NCBI RefSeq assembly: GCF_000378465.1
Contig: NZ_KB899942.1
Coordinates: forward strand, 1-37,371
Direction: 5' to 3'
DNA from: Elioraea tepidiphila DSM 17972
Lineage (GTDB): Bacteria > Pseudomonadota > Alphaproteobacteria > Acetobacterales > Acetobacteraceae
DNA: 37,371 nt
This document shows positions 6,733-14,223 of the stretch, piece by piece. The notes under the pieces are model-generated. The model was given only the letters and a program-made list of their open reading frames with translations. It ran no database searches and was not told the DNA's origin. The stretch's first letter is position 1. Every line of letters starts with the position of its first letter. The position numbers were made by a program, and so were the translations under genes.

Positions 6733-8253
6733 ATGATGAACGCAACCGATCATCGCGCTCCACCGGCGCGTGAGCCCCAAGGCCGCCCGGCGGAGCCGGT
6801 GCCGCTCTGCGTCGATCTCGACGGCACGCTGCTCGCGGGCGACAGCCTCTATGAGCTGCTGTTCGCGGGGCTGCGCCGCCGCCCCGCCCTGGTGTTCCTG
6901 GCGCTGCTCTGGATCTGGCAGGGCAAGGCGGCGTTCAAGGCACGACTCGCGGAGGCGGTCGATCCGCGCGGCCTCGCCTTCCGTTTCCATGACGGCGTCG
7001 TCGCCTATCTCGCCACCGCCCGGGCGGAGGGGCGGCGGCTGGTATTGGCCACCGCCGCGCACCGGCGTGTGGCCGAGGCGATCGCCGACGAGCTCGGGCT
7101 GTTCGACGAGGTGATCGCCACCGAGGACGGGCGCAACCTGCGGGGCGCGGCCAAGGCGGCCGAGCTGGTGGCGCGGTACGGCCGCGGCGGCTTCGACTAT
7201 GCCGGCAACGACCGCCACGACCTGCCGGTCTGGGCGGAGGCGCGCCGGGCGATCGTGGTGGCAGCGGGGGGCTCGACGATCGCCGAGGCGGCGCGGCGGG
7301 TCGCCACCGTCGAGCGGGTATTCCCTGTCGCCGGGTTCGCGCCCCGGCCGCTGCTCAAGGCGATGCGCCTGCACCAATGGGCGAAGAACCTGCTGGTGTT
7401 CCTGCCGCTGCTGGCGGCGCACCGGTTCGACGAGGCGGCCGCCCTGCTCCAGGCCGGCGCGGCCTTCCTCGCCATGGGGCTGGTCGCCTCGGGTGGCTAT
7501 CTCGCCAACGACCTGCTCGACGTGCAGGCCGACCGGCGCCACCGCAGCAAATCCGCCCGGCCCTTCGCCGCCGCCACCCTGCCGCTGCCCTTAGGCCCGC
7601 CGCTCGTGCTGGCACTCGTCCTGCCCGGGCTCCTGCTCGCCGCGCTCGTCTCGCTGCCGCTCGCCGCCTGGGTCGGGGTCTATCTCGCCGCCACGCTCAC
7701 CTACTCGCTATGGTTGAAGCAGAAGGTCCTGATCGACGTGTTCTTCCTCGCCGGGCTCTACACCCACCGGGTGCTGGCGGGCGGCATCGCCACCGGGATC
7801 GTGCCGTCGTTCTGGCTGCTCGCCCTTTCGGTGTTCGTCTTCCTGAGCCTGGCACTGCTCAAGCGCTACTCCGAGCTGATCAAGGCGGGCGCGGCCGAGA
7901 CCGGCACGCCGGCCGCGATCCGCGGCTACCGGGCGGAGGATCTCGAACCGCTCGCCGGGCTCGGCACCGCGAGCGCGGTCGCCGCCGCCCTGGTACTCGC
8001 ACTCTATGTCGACAGCGACAACGTGCGCGCGCTCTACCGCTCGCCGGAACTGCTCTGGCTCTGCTGTCCGCTGCTGCTCTACTGGCTGAGCCGGATGTGG
8101 ATCGGCGCGCGGCGCGGCGTGATCGACGACGATCCGCTCGTGTTCGCGCTCCGCGACCGCATCAGCCTGGTGGTGCTCGGGCTGACCCTCGCGCTCGCGG
8201 CGGCGGGGGCGGTGGTCCATGCCTCCTGCGTGGCGGGGCTCGGGTGCGGTTGA
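6733..8253 (+). CDS. HAD phosphatase-UbiA prenyltransferase fusion
   Basis: A 506-residue fusion. Residues about 24-195 form a HAD-type phosphatase: the nucleophile motif DLDGT (Asp28, Asp30), LATAAHRR as motif II, and GNDRHDLPVW as motif IV. Residues about 205-500 form a UbiA-type membrane prenyltransferase with about nine helices and the first Asp-rich motif NDLLDVQADRRH (Asn259 to Asp267), followed by KSARPFAAATL. This matches the decaprenyl-phosphate phosphoribosyltransferase-like group of UbiA proteins, so it may make a polyprenyl-phosphate sugar, the HAD part removing the sugar phosphate. Substrate is inferred, not shown. It is the first gene of a five-gene plus-strand run and overlaps the next by 10 bases. 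Only a weak ribosome-binding site precedes the start, and the next ATG at 6736 is equally possible. Confidence 0.85.
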   Translation: MMNATDHRAPPAREPQGRPAEPVPLCVDLDGTLLAGDSLYELLFAGLRRRPALVFLALLWIWQGKAAFKARLAEAVDPRGLAFRFHDGVVAYLATARAEGRRLVLATAAHRRVAEAIADELGLFDEVIATEDGRNLRGAAKAAELVARYGRGGFDYAGNDRHDLPVWAEARRAIVVAAGGSTIAEAARRVATVERVFPVAGFAPRPLLKAMRLHQWAKNLLVFLPLLAAHRFDEAAALLQAGAAFLAMGLVASGGYLANDLLDVQADRRHRSKSARPFAAATLPLPLGPPLVLALVLPGLLLAALVSLPLAAWVGVYLAATLTYSLWLKQKVLIDVFFLAGLYTHRVLAGGIATGIVPSFWLLALSVFVFLSLALLKRYSELIKAGAAETGTPAAIRGYRAEDLEPLAGLGTASAVAAALVLALYVDSDNVRALYRSPELLWLCCPLLLYWLSRMWIGARRGVIDDDPLVFALRDRISLVVLGLTLALAAAGAVVHASCVAGLGCG

Positions 8254-9209
8254 GCCCGTCCGGCGTGAAGGCGCTTGCCAAGCGCGTCCTGTTCGCCTGC
8301 GGCGCGGCCGGGCTCATGCATCGCCGGCGCAACCGCGCCGTGCTGACGACGGTGATGTTCCATCGCGTGCTGCCGGACGATGATCCGCGCGCGGCCGGGG
8401 CGAATCCCACCTACGCGGTGACACCCGAGGAGCTCGATGCCTGCCTCGGCCTGTTCCGGCGCTTCCATGCCGTGATCGGGCTCGCCGAGCTGGAGGCGGC
8501 GGTCGCGCGCGGCCGGGACCTGCCCGCGCGGCCGCTGCTCATCACCTTCGACGACGGCTGGGCCGACACTGTCGAGCACGCCCTGCCGGTGCTGCGCGCG
8601 CATCGTGTGCCGGCGGTGGTGTTCGTCGCCACCGGCCATATCGGCCGCGCGGAGGGGTTCTGGCAGGAGGAGGTGTTCGACGCGGTGCTGGCCGGCGCGG
8701 GCGGGGCGCCGGCAGAGGCTCAAGCGACGGTCGCGGCGCTCGACCGGCTGGCGCCCGAGGCGCGGGCCGAGCGGCTCGCCGCGCTGCCGCGCCGCGCCCT
8801 GCCGCGCCGGATGGCGGATGCGGCGGGGCTTGCCGCGCTCGAACGGGCCGGCATCGCGATCGGCGGGCACGGCCACAGCCACGAGCCGCTGACCCGCGTC
8901 GCCGACCCGGCGGCGGAGTTCCGCGCCTGCCGCGAGACCCTCGCCCGGCTCGGCCTCGGCGGCGACCGGCCGGCCTTCTCCTTCCCGCACGGCCAGACCA
9001 GCCCGGCGCTGATCGCCGCCGCCCGGGCGGCCGGATTCGGGCTCTGCTTCACGAGCGCGCCGACCCTGACGCCGCTCGCGGCGCTCGACGCGGCGAGCGG
9101 GATCGGCCGGATCGAGATCGACCTGCGGCCGCTGCGGGGGCGCGCGGGCCTCGATCGCGCCACGCTCGCCTTCGGCCTGATCACCCCGCCACACGCGTCC
9201 GGACGATGA
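8244..9209 (+). CDS. NodB-type polysaccharide deacetylase
   Basis: A 321-residue carbohydrate esterase family 4 protein. The metal and catalytic motifs are in place: LLITFDDGWAD (motif 1, Asp-Asp), IGGHGHSHEPL (motif 2, the His pair), and FSFPHGQ (motif 3 region). The insertion between motifs 1 and 2, which includes GFWQEEVFDAVL, is typical of deacetylases in exopolysaccharide clusters. There is no clear signal peptide, so it may act on cytoplasmic lipid-linked intermediates or be membrane-tethered. The GTG at 8244 is chosen because it overlaps the end of the HAD-UbiA gene; a TTG at 8250 is possible. Its stop overlaps the next gene's ATG by four bases, so the two are translationally coupled. 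Confidence 0.87.
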   Translation: MRLSPSGVKALAKRVLFACGAAGLMHRRRNRAVLTTVMFHRVLPDDDPRAAGANPTYAVTPEELDACLGLFRRFHAVIGLAELEAAVARGRDLPARPLLITFDDGWADTVEHALPVLRAHRVPAVVFVATGHIGRAEGFWQEEVFDAVLAGAGGAPAEAQATVAALDRLAPEARAERLAALPRRALPRRMADAAGLAALERAGIAIGGHGHSHEPLTRVADPAAEFRACRETLARLGLGGDRPAFSFPHGQTSPALIAAARAAGFGLCFTSAPTLTPLAALDAASGIGRIEIDLRPLRGRAGLDRATLAFGLITPPHASGR

Positions 9210-10249
9210 GCGCACAGAGCCGCGCCGGGCTCGCCGCCGAGGTGAAGCGGCCCTCCGAGCTCAGCGCCGAGGAGCGCGCGACTTGGCTCGGCCTGATGGC
9301 GGCGCAGCCGCCGCTGCGCCGCGCCTTCTTCGCGCCCGGCTTCGCGGAGGCCTGCGAGCAGGCGCATGGCCGCGCGCGCGTCGCCGTGCTGCGCCGGGGC
9401 GGCGAGACCGTCGGCTTCTTCCCGTTCCAGTACCCGAGCGCATGGCATCGCCGCATGGGCCTCGCCGAGCGCATCGGCGGCGAGCTCTGCGATCATGCCG
9501 GCGTGATCCTGCGGCCGGGCGTGCGGCTCGATCCGGCCACGCTGCTCGGGCTCTGCCGGCTCGGCGGGCTGTTCATCAGCCATCTCGGCGAGGATCAGCC
9601 GGCGCTCGGGCTGACGGCGGCGGAGTGGCGCATCGGCCATGTGATCGACCTCGCCGGGGGCAGCGCCGCCTACTTCGCTGGCCTCGGCGCGGCGAACAAG
9701 CCGTTCCTGCTCGACACCGAACGGCGGCACCGGCGGCTGGAGAAGGAGTACGGCGCGCCCGAGATCAGCATCACGACGCGCCCGGAAGCGGCCGAGCTCG
9801 ACGCGCTGATCGCCGCCAAGCGCGCCCAGTATGCCCGCACCGCCGTCGGCGACCCCTTCGCCGATGCCGCGCATCAGCGCCTGGTGCGCCTGCTCGCCGG
9901 GCGCGAGGATGCGGCCTGCACGCCGCTGCTGAGCACGCTCACCGCCGGCGGGCGGGTGCTCGCGCGGCATTTCGGCCTGATGCATGCCGGCGTGCTCAGC
10001 TATTGGTTTCCGGTCTATGATCCGGAGGCGAGCAAGGTCTCGCCGGGGCGGCTCCTGCTCTGGCACACGCTCCGCGCCGCCGACGCGCACGGCATCCGGC
10101 TGATCGACCGGGGCGAGGGGGACAGCCAGGCGAAGCGGGATTTCTCGACCGGCGAGCAGCGTTTCGGGCGGGCAAGCTGGTATGCCGGCGGCTGGCGCGG
10201 CATGCTCGCCAAAGGCTGTCAGAAACTGACGTGGATGCTCCGTCGATGA
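9206..10249 (+). CDS. FemAB/CelD-type GNAT acyltransferase
   Basis: A 347-residue protein of the CelD/BcsL-like acetyltransferase group (GNAT fold, Acetyltransf_6). Typical parts are VAVLRRGGETVGFFPFQ in the N-terminal half, KRAQYARTAVGDPF in the middle, and the closing block LLWHTLRAADAHGIRLIDRGEGDSQAKRDF (split here as LLWHTL and RLIDRGEGDSQAKRDF). Members modify polysaccharide or lipid-linked precursors by acyl transfer, and the exact donor is not known. It is coupled at both ends by ATGA overlaps (9206-9209 and 10246-10249). A second, unrelated-looking FemAB-like gene, the XrtA-associated type, lies at 29879-30922. Confidence 0.8.
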   Translation: MSAQSRAGLAAEVKRPSELSAEERATWLGLMAAQPPLRRAFFAPGFAEACEQAHGRARVAVLRRGGETVGFFPFQYPSAWHRRMGLAERIGGELCDHAGVILRPGVRLDPATLLGLCRLGGLFISHLGEDQPALGLTAAEWRIGHVIDLAGGSAAYFAGLGAANKPFLLDTERRHRRLEKEYGAPEISITTRPEAAELDALIAAKRAQYARTAVGDPFADAAHQRLVRLLAGREDAACTPLLSTLTAGGRVLARHFGLMHAGVLSYWFPVYDPEASKVSPGRLLLWHTLRAADAHGIRLIDRGEGDSQAKRDFSTGEQRFGRASWYAGGWRGMLAKGCQKLTWMLRR

Positions 10250-11205
10250 GCGACGACCAGGCGCCCCCCCGCGCCGCGCCGACCGTCAGCATCGTCATCC
10301 CCGCCTACAATGCGAGCGGGCTGCTCGAGGCCGCGATCGGCTCGATCGCGGCGCAGACCCTGCGCGAGATCGAGGTGATCCTGGTCGATGACGCCAGCAG
10401 CGACGACACCGCGGCGCAGGCGCGCATGCTGCTCACCCGGCACGGCCTCGCGCACGACGTGATCCGGCTCGCGGCGAATGCCGGGCCGGCGGCGGCGCGC
10501 AACCGCGGCGTGGCGGCGGCGCGCGGCACCTATGTCGCCTTCCTCGACGCCGACGACGAATGGCTGCCCGACAAGCTCCGGCTGCAGGTCGCGCTGATGG
10601 AGGCCAACCCGAAGGTCACGCTGTGCGGCTGCCAGGCCGACTGGGTGGACGGGTCCGGCGCGGTCATCGGCCCGCTCTACCAGGACCTCCCCGAGCTGCT
10701 GCCGGATGGCTGGAAGCTGCTGCTCTGGAACTGCTACGTCGCGACGCCCTGCGCGATGGTGCGGCGGCGCGACCTCGGCACGCAGCCCTTCGATCCGCGG
10801 CTGCGGATCGGCGAGGACCGCGACCTCTGGATCAAGCTCGCGAGCAACGGCATCGTCGGGCTGGTGCCCGAGAAGCTGGTGAACATCCGCGTCTCGCCGG
10901 CGAGCTACATGTCGCGCCATACCGCCCTGCTGACGCAGTACACCAAGCCGATGCTGGAGAAGCACGTCGACGCCTTCGCCGACACGCTGTCGCTGCGCGA
11001 GCGGATGCGCGCGATCGGCAGCCTGCACAGCCAGATCGGCAAGGGGCTGAGCGGTGCGGCCGGCCACTACCTGAAGAGCGGCCGGCATCTGCTGATGGCT
11101 GCCCTGCTCGGTTTCCGGCCGATGGACAGCCTGCGTCACCTGCTCTTCACCTCCCCGCTCGTCAGCCCGCTGAAGCGCTACGTCAAGCGCGTGCTCGCGG
11201 GATAG
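10246..11205 (+). CDS. GT2-family glycosyltransferase
   Basis: A 319-residue inverting GT-A glycosyltransferase. The N-terminal domain shows VSIVIPAYNASGLLEAAIGS, VILVDDASSDDT and NAGPAAARNRG, then the metal-binding DXD-like FLDADDEW at about residues 102-109, and RLRIGEDRDLWIKL carrying the ED catalytic-base region. It adds a sugar from a nucleotide donor to the growing repeat unit at the cytoplasmic side. The C-terminal 60 residues have short hydrophobic and basic stretches suited to membrane association. The start at 10246 is chosen from the ATGA overlap with the previous gene; a GTG at 10231 is in frame. Confidence 0.9.
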   Translation: MSDDQAPPRAAPTVSIVIPAYNASGLLEAAIGSIAAQTLREIEVILVDDASSDDTAAQARMLLTRHGLAHDVIRLAANAGPAAARNRGVAAARGTYVAFLDADDEWLPDKLRLQVALMEANPKVTLCGCQADWVDGSGAVIGPLYQDLPELLPDGWKLLLWNCYVATPCAMVRRRDLGTQPFDPRLRIGEDRDLWIKLASNGIVGLVPEKLVNIRVSPASYMSRHTALLTQYTKPMLEKHVDAFADTLSLRERMRAIGSLHSQIGKGLSGAAGHYLKSGRHLLMAALLGFRPMDSLRHLLFTSPLVSPLKRYVKRVLAG

Positions 11206-11220
11206 GACACCGGCCTGCGC

Positions 11221-12255
11221 ATGCACCGCACCGTCGAGCTCGCCGCGCTGCCCGCGCTCGAGGCGCCGCTGCTGTGCGTCGTGATCGACACCGAGGAGGA
11301 GTTCGACTGGTCCGGCCCGTTGTCGTCACGCAACATCTCGGTGCAGTCGATCAACGACATCGGCTACGGCCAGGCGATCTTCCGCCGCTACGGGCTGCGC
11401 CCGGCCTATCTGCTCGACTACCCGGTGATCGCCGATCCCCGCGCGGCCGGGGTGTTCGGCCCATGGGCGGAGGCGGGCGAGTGCCTGATCGGCGCGCAGC
11501 TGCATCCCTGGGTCACGCCGCCGCACGAGGAGGTGGTGTGCCCGTACAACTCCTATCCCTGCAACCTCGATCCCGATCTGGAACAGCGCAAGCTCGCCGC
11601 CCTGACGGAGAGGATCCGCAGCACGCTCGGCATCGCGCCGCGCATCTACAAGGCCGGCCGCTACGGCCTCGACCTCGCGCGCGAGGCGATGCTGAGCGGG
11701 CTCGGCTATCGCGTCGACACGAGCGTGGTGCCCTATCGCAGCTTCGCCGGCGCGGGCGGCGGGCCCAACTTCTTCGGCTATCCGGAGCGGCTGTTCTGGA
11801 GCGGGCCGGCGGGGAACGTGCTCTACCTGCCGGTCACCCAGTCGCTGGTCGGGCCGCTGCGCTTCCTGCGCCGGCACAGGGTGAGCCAGCGGATCTTCGG
11901 GCGGCTGTCCTCGAGCCTGCATCTGCCGGGCATTCTCGCCCGGCTGCACCTGCTCGAGCGGATCATGCTGACGCCGGAAGGCGTGTCCTTCGCCGAGATG
12001 CGCAAGCTCGTCGACTCCATGCTGGCCGAGGGCGAGCGGGTGTTCACCTTCTCGCTGCACAGCCCCTCCTTCATGCCGGGCGGAACACCCTATGTGCGCA
12101 GCGCGGCCGAGCGCGATGCCTTCCTCGCCCGGATCGAGCAGTTCCTCGACTACTTCTTCGGACCTGTCGGCGGCAGGCCGGCCACGCCGCTCGATCTGCT
12201 GGCGATGGCCGAGACGGCGCGGCGGACAGTGACGTCGGTCGCCGCGGCGGCGTGA
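11221..12255 (+). CDS. WalW-like polysaccharide deacetylase-family protein
   Basis: A 344-residue protein of the WalW-like branch of the polysaccharide deacetylase superfamily. The first block VVIDTEEEFDWSG carries the acidic pair, GAQLHPWVTPP is the family's second block with the metal-site His, and RIYKAGRYGLD and FTFSLHSPSFMPG are the later blocks. Which sugar it acts on cannot be read from the sequence. There is no signal peptide. It is the last gene of the plus-strand run starting at 6733, 15 bases after the GT2 gene, and faces the minus-strand operon across a repeat element at 12271-12401. A GATAGGAC stretch upstream is only a weak ribosome-binding site. Confidence 0.82.
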   Translation: MHRTVELAALPALEAPLLCVVIDTEEEFDWSGPLSSRNISVQSINDIGYGQAIFRRYGLRPAYLLDYPVIADPRAAGVFGPWAEAGECLIGAQLHPWVTPPHEEVVCPYNSYPCNLDPDLEQRKLAALTERIRSTLGIAPRIYKAGRYGLDLAREAMLSGLGYRVDTSVVPYRSFAGAGGGPNFFGYPERLFWSGPAGNVLYLPVTQSLVGPLRFLRRHRVSQRIFGRLSSSLHLPGILARLHLLERIMLTPEGVSFAEMRKLVDSMLAEGERVFTFSLHSPSFMPGGTPYVRSAAERDAFLARIEQFLDYFFGPVGGRPATPLDLLAMAETARRTVTSVAAAA

Positions 12256-12270
12256 CGGCAGCGGCGCAGG

Positions 12271-12401
12271 CTCATACCCGGCGCACGAAGGTTTCATCTT
12301 CGTGCGCCGGGTATGAGGTTTCCTTTGGCGCACAGCCGCCACACCAGCCCTGCGCGTGATCCCAGGCTGCCAAAGGTCAAACCTTTGGCAGCCCGGTATC
12401 A
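12271..12401. repeat. intergenic palindromic repeat, copy 2 (two hairpins)
   Basis: A 131-bp element between convergent genes. Its left hairpin has a perfect 20-bp stem (12271-12290 with 12298-12317, 7-base loop). Its right hairpin has a perfect 13-bp stem (12365-12377 with 12381-12393, 3-base loop). Between them lies the core shared, inverted, with copy 1 at 4926-5004 (GGTGTGGCGGCTG and flanks). On the minus strand it begins TGATACC, and that TGA is the stop of the gene at 12399-12815. The hairpin with its strong stem should act as a two-way transcription stop, although no T-run is present. Confidence 0.88.
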
Positions 12402-12815
12402 GGCCCGCGCCGCGCCGGCCGGACGCGGCACGCCGGCCTCGGCATGACCGGCAAGGATCGCCACCTCGCACGGCGCCGCGCCTCGGGGCAGGATGAAGCT
12501 CAGCAGCGCGATCCTGGCCGAGCCGTCCGCATGCGCCGCCAGCACGACGACCTCCACCGGCAGGTCTTGGGCGAGGGCGGCGCAGCGCCCGATCAGCAGG
12601 GCCGCGCGGGGCAGCGCACCGGGGCCGAAGAAGCAGCGCGCCGAGGCGAGCGCGTGCCCGCCCGTGCCCGCCGCCGCGACCGTCAGCGTGAGCAGTGGCG
12701 GCACGGAGACCGCCGCCGCGCTCCGCACCGGAGCGGCCATCGCCGGTGGAACCGGCGCGCGGCAGGCGGCCGCGCTCAGCGCGAGCGGGGCAAGCGCGCG
12801 CCGGGTCAGGGTCAT
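12399..12815 (-). CDS. small exported protein of unknown function
   Basis: A 138-residue product with an N-terminal export signal (MTLTRRALAPLALSAAAC), either cleaved after AMA near residue 27 or, less likely, lipid-modified at Cys18, because the residues before it (AAA) fit the lipobox poorly. The rest is Ala-rich with LLTLTVAAAG, two further Cys and a run of beta-like segments (VEVVVLAAHADG, RIALLSFILP). No family was recognised. Its ATG overlaps the stop of the upstream glycosyltransferase (ATGA at 12812-12815), so it is co-translated as the last gene of the minus-strand operon. Its stop codon is provided by the adjacent repeat element. Confidence 0.65.
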   Translation of the reverse strand: MTLTRRALAPLALSAAACRAPVPPAMAAPVRSAAAVSVPPLLTLTVAAAGTGGHALASARCFFGPGALPRAALLIGRCAALAQDLPVEVVVLAAHADGSARIALLSFILPRGAAPCEVAILAGHAEAGVPRPAGAARA

Positions 12816-14080
12816 GCCGCCGCCTCCTTGCGCGCAAGCACGCGCCGGAACAGCGCGAGCTGGCCTGCGGTCGTCTCTTCCCAGCCGAACCGCTCGGCAT
12901 AGGCGCGTGTCGCCGCGCGGCCGGGCGGGCGGCCGAGCACCTGGCGCACGCCTCCGGCGACCGCCTCCGCCGTCGCCTCGTCGATCACCACGCCCGCTTC
13001 CGGTGCCGCGACCGCCTCGCGCGAGCCCCAGGCCGGGGTCGCCACCACGGGCGTGCCGCAGGCCATCGCCTCCAGCAGCACGTTCGCCCAGCCCTCGCGC
13101 GAGGAGGCGAGCACCATCACGTCGGCAGCGCTGTAGTAGAGCGGCAGCCGCGCATGCGGCACCGGCCCCACGAGACGCACGCGGTCGGCGAGGCCGAGGC
13201 GCGCGGCGAGCGCTTCGAGGGCGGAGCGTTCCGGTCCCTCTCCGGCGATCACCAGCCGGTGCCCGGGCAGATGCGCGAGCGCCTCGATCGTCAGGTGATG
13301 GCGCTTGCGCTCGATCAGCAGCCCTACCGAAAGCAGCGTCGGCCCGTCGAAGCCGAGCTCGGCGCGCGCCGCCGCGCGGTCGGGCACGGGCCGGAACACC
13401 TGGAGATCCACGCCGTTGCGCAGCACCGTCACCTTCTCTGGCGGCGCACCGAGGGCGACGAGACCCTCCTTCAGCGCCGCGCTCACCGCGATCAGCGCAT
13501 CGGCGCGCGCGATCGCCGCGCGGATCAGCGTCCCGGGGATGCGGTAATGCGGCAGCTGCGAGGTGTCCGACCCGCGCGCGGTCAGCACCACCGGCACGCC
13601 ATGGTCGCGCGCGAGCCACACCGCGGCGACGCCGTCGGGATAGAGGTAGTGGCCGTCGATCGCATCGAAGACGAAACCGTCCGCCACCATGCGCGCGAGC
13701 GCGCGCCTGGCCGCGCGGTAGAGCGTGACCGGGTTGGAGACCATGCCGATCCCCGGCACGGCGAGGAAGCGCGGATGGTGCACGGCGATGCCGTGCCGGG
13801 TTTCGCGGATCGGGATTTCCGGAAATCCGGCTTTCGGGTCGCCGGCCGGGGTGCGGCCGGGAAACCAGGGGATGGGCGCGAGAACCGTGCTGGTCGCGTC
13901 ACCGCCCGCGACGAGATGGCGAAGCCTGTTCTCGACGAAGACGCCATGATTGGGCTGGGCGGGGTTTGGGTACAGCGTGCTGAAGGTCAGCAGCCGGAGC
14001 GGCCTGGGCGGCGACGGCGCCTCGCCTGGCCGGACGATCGCCGCCGTCCGCGGGCTTGCCGCCTCCGCGGTCGCCGTCAT
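12812..14080 (-). CDS. GT4-family glycosyltransferase
   Basis: A 422-residue GT-B family 4 enzyme. The opening LLTFSTLYPNPAQPNHGVFVENRL is split as LLTFSTLYPNPAQPNHG and VFVENRL; it is typical of the exosortase-associated group in which the N-terminal loop binds the acceptor. Later come VVLTARGSDTSQL, VLRNGVDLQVF, LVIAGEGPERSALEAL and the nucleotide-sugar block SSREGWANVLLEAMACG with the Glu pair. It should extend the lipid-linked glycan at the inner membrane. The ATG at 14080 is chosen as the nearest start before homology. It lies inside the preceding small gene, and the 5' part of this gene overlaps that frame by 182 bases. It is followed by an ATGA overlap with the exported protein. Confidence 0.87.
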   Translation of the reverse strand: MTATAEAASPRTAAIVRPGEAPSPPRPLRLLTFSTLYPNPAQPNHGVFVENRLRHLVAGGDATSTVLAPIPWFPGRTPAGDPKAGFPEIPIRETRHGIAVHHPRFLAVPGIGMVSNPVTLYRAARRALARMVADGFVFDAIDGHYLYPDGVAAVWLARDHGVPVVLTARGSDTSQLPHYRIPGTLIRAAIARADALIAVSAALKEGLVALGAPPEKVTVLRNGVDLQVFRPVPDRAAARAELGFDGPTLLSVGLLIERKRHHLTIEALAHLPGHRLVIAGEGPERSALEALAARLGLADRVRLVGPVPHARLPLYYSAADVMVLASSREGWANVLLEAMACGTPVVATPAWGSREAVAAPEAGVVIDEATAEAVAGGVRQVLGRPPGRAATRAYAERFGWEETTAGQLALFRRVLARKEAAA

Positions 14081-14192
14081 CGACCATGTCGAACGGCCAC
14101 CAGAAGTGGTGGCGGTACTGCTCCGGCAGGATGCTCCAGACGCAGAGCCAGGCGACGCCGATGAGCATGGCGAGATAGTAGAAGCTCTCCAC
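13899..14192 (-). CDS. small single-helix membrane protein, overlapping
   Basis: A 97-codon frame with a strong ribosome-binding site (GGGAGGAGGAC, nine bases before a GTG start). Residues 2-22 form one membrane helix (ESFYYLAMLIGVAWLCVWSI), followed by an aromatic, basic segment (PEQYRHHFWWPFDMVDDGD). This first part looks like a real protein. The last 55 or so residues (from GGGKPADGG on) look like an out-of-frame reading of the glycosyltransferase gene that starts at 14080. The gene may therefore have lost its original stop, or it may truly overlap. It sits 31 bases after the O-ligase gene. No family is recognised. A role as a partner of the ligase or transferase is only suggested by position. 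Confidence 0.6.
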   Translation of the reverse strand: MESFYYLAMLIGVAWLCVWSILPEQYRHHFWWPFDMVDDGDRGGGKPADGGDRPARRGAVAAQAAPAADLQHAVPKPRPAQSWRLRREQASPSRRGR

Positions 14193-14223
14193 GCGGGGTC
14201 CTCCTCCCGAGCTTGCGGCCCGC

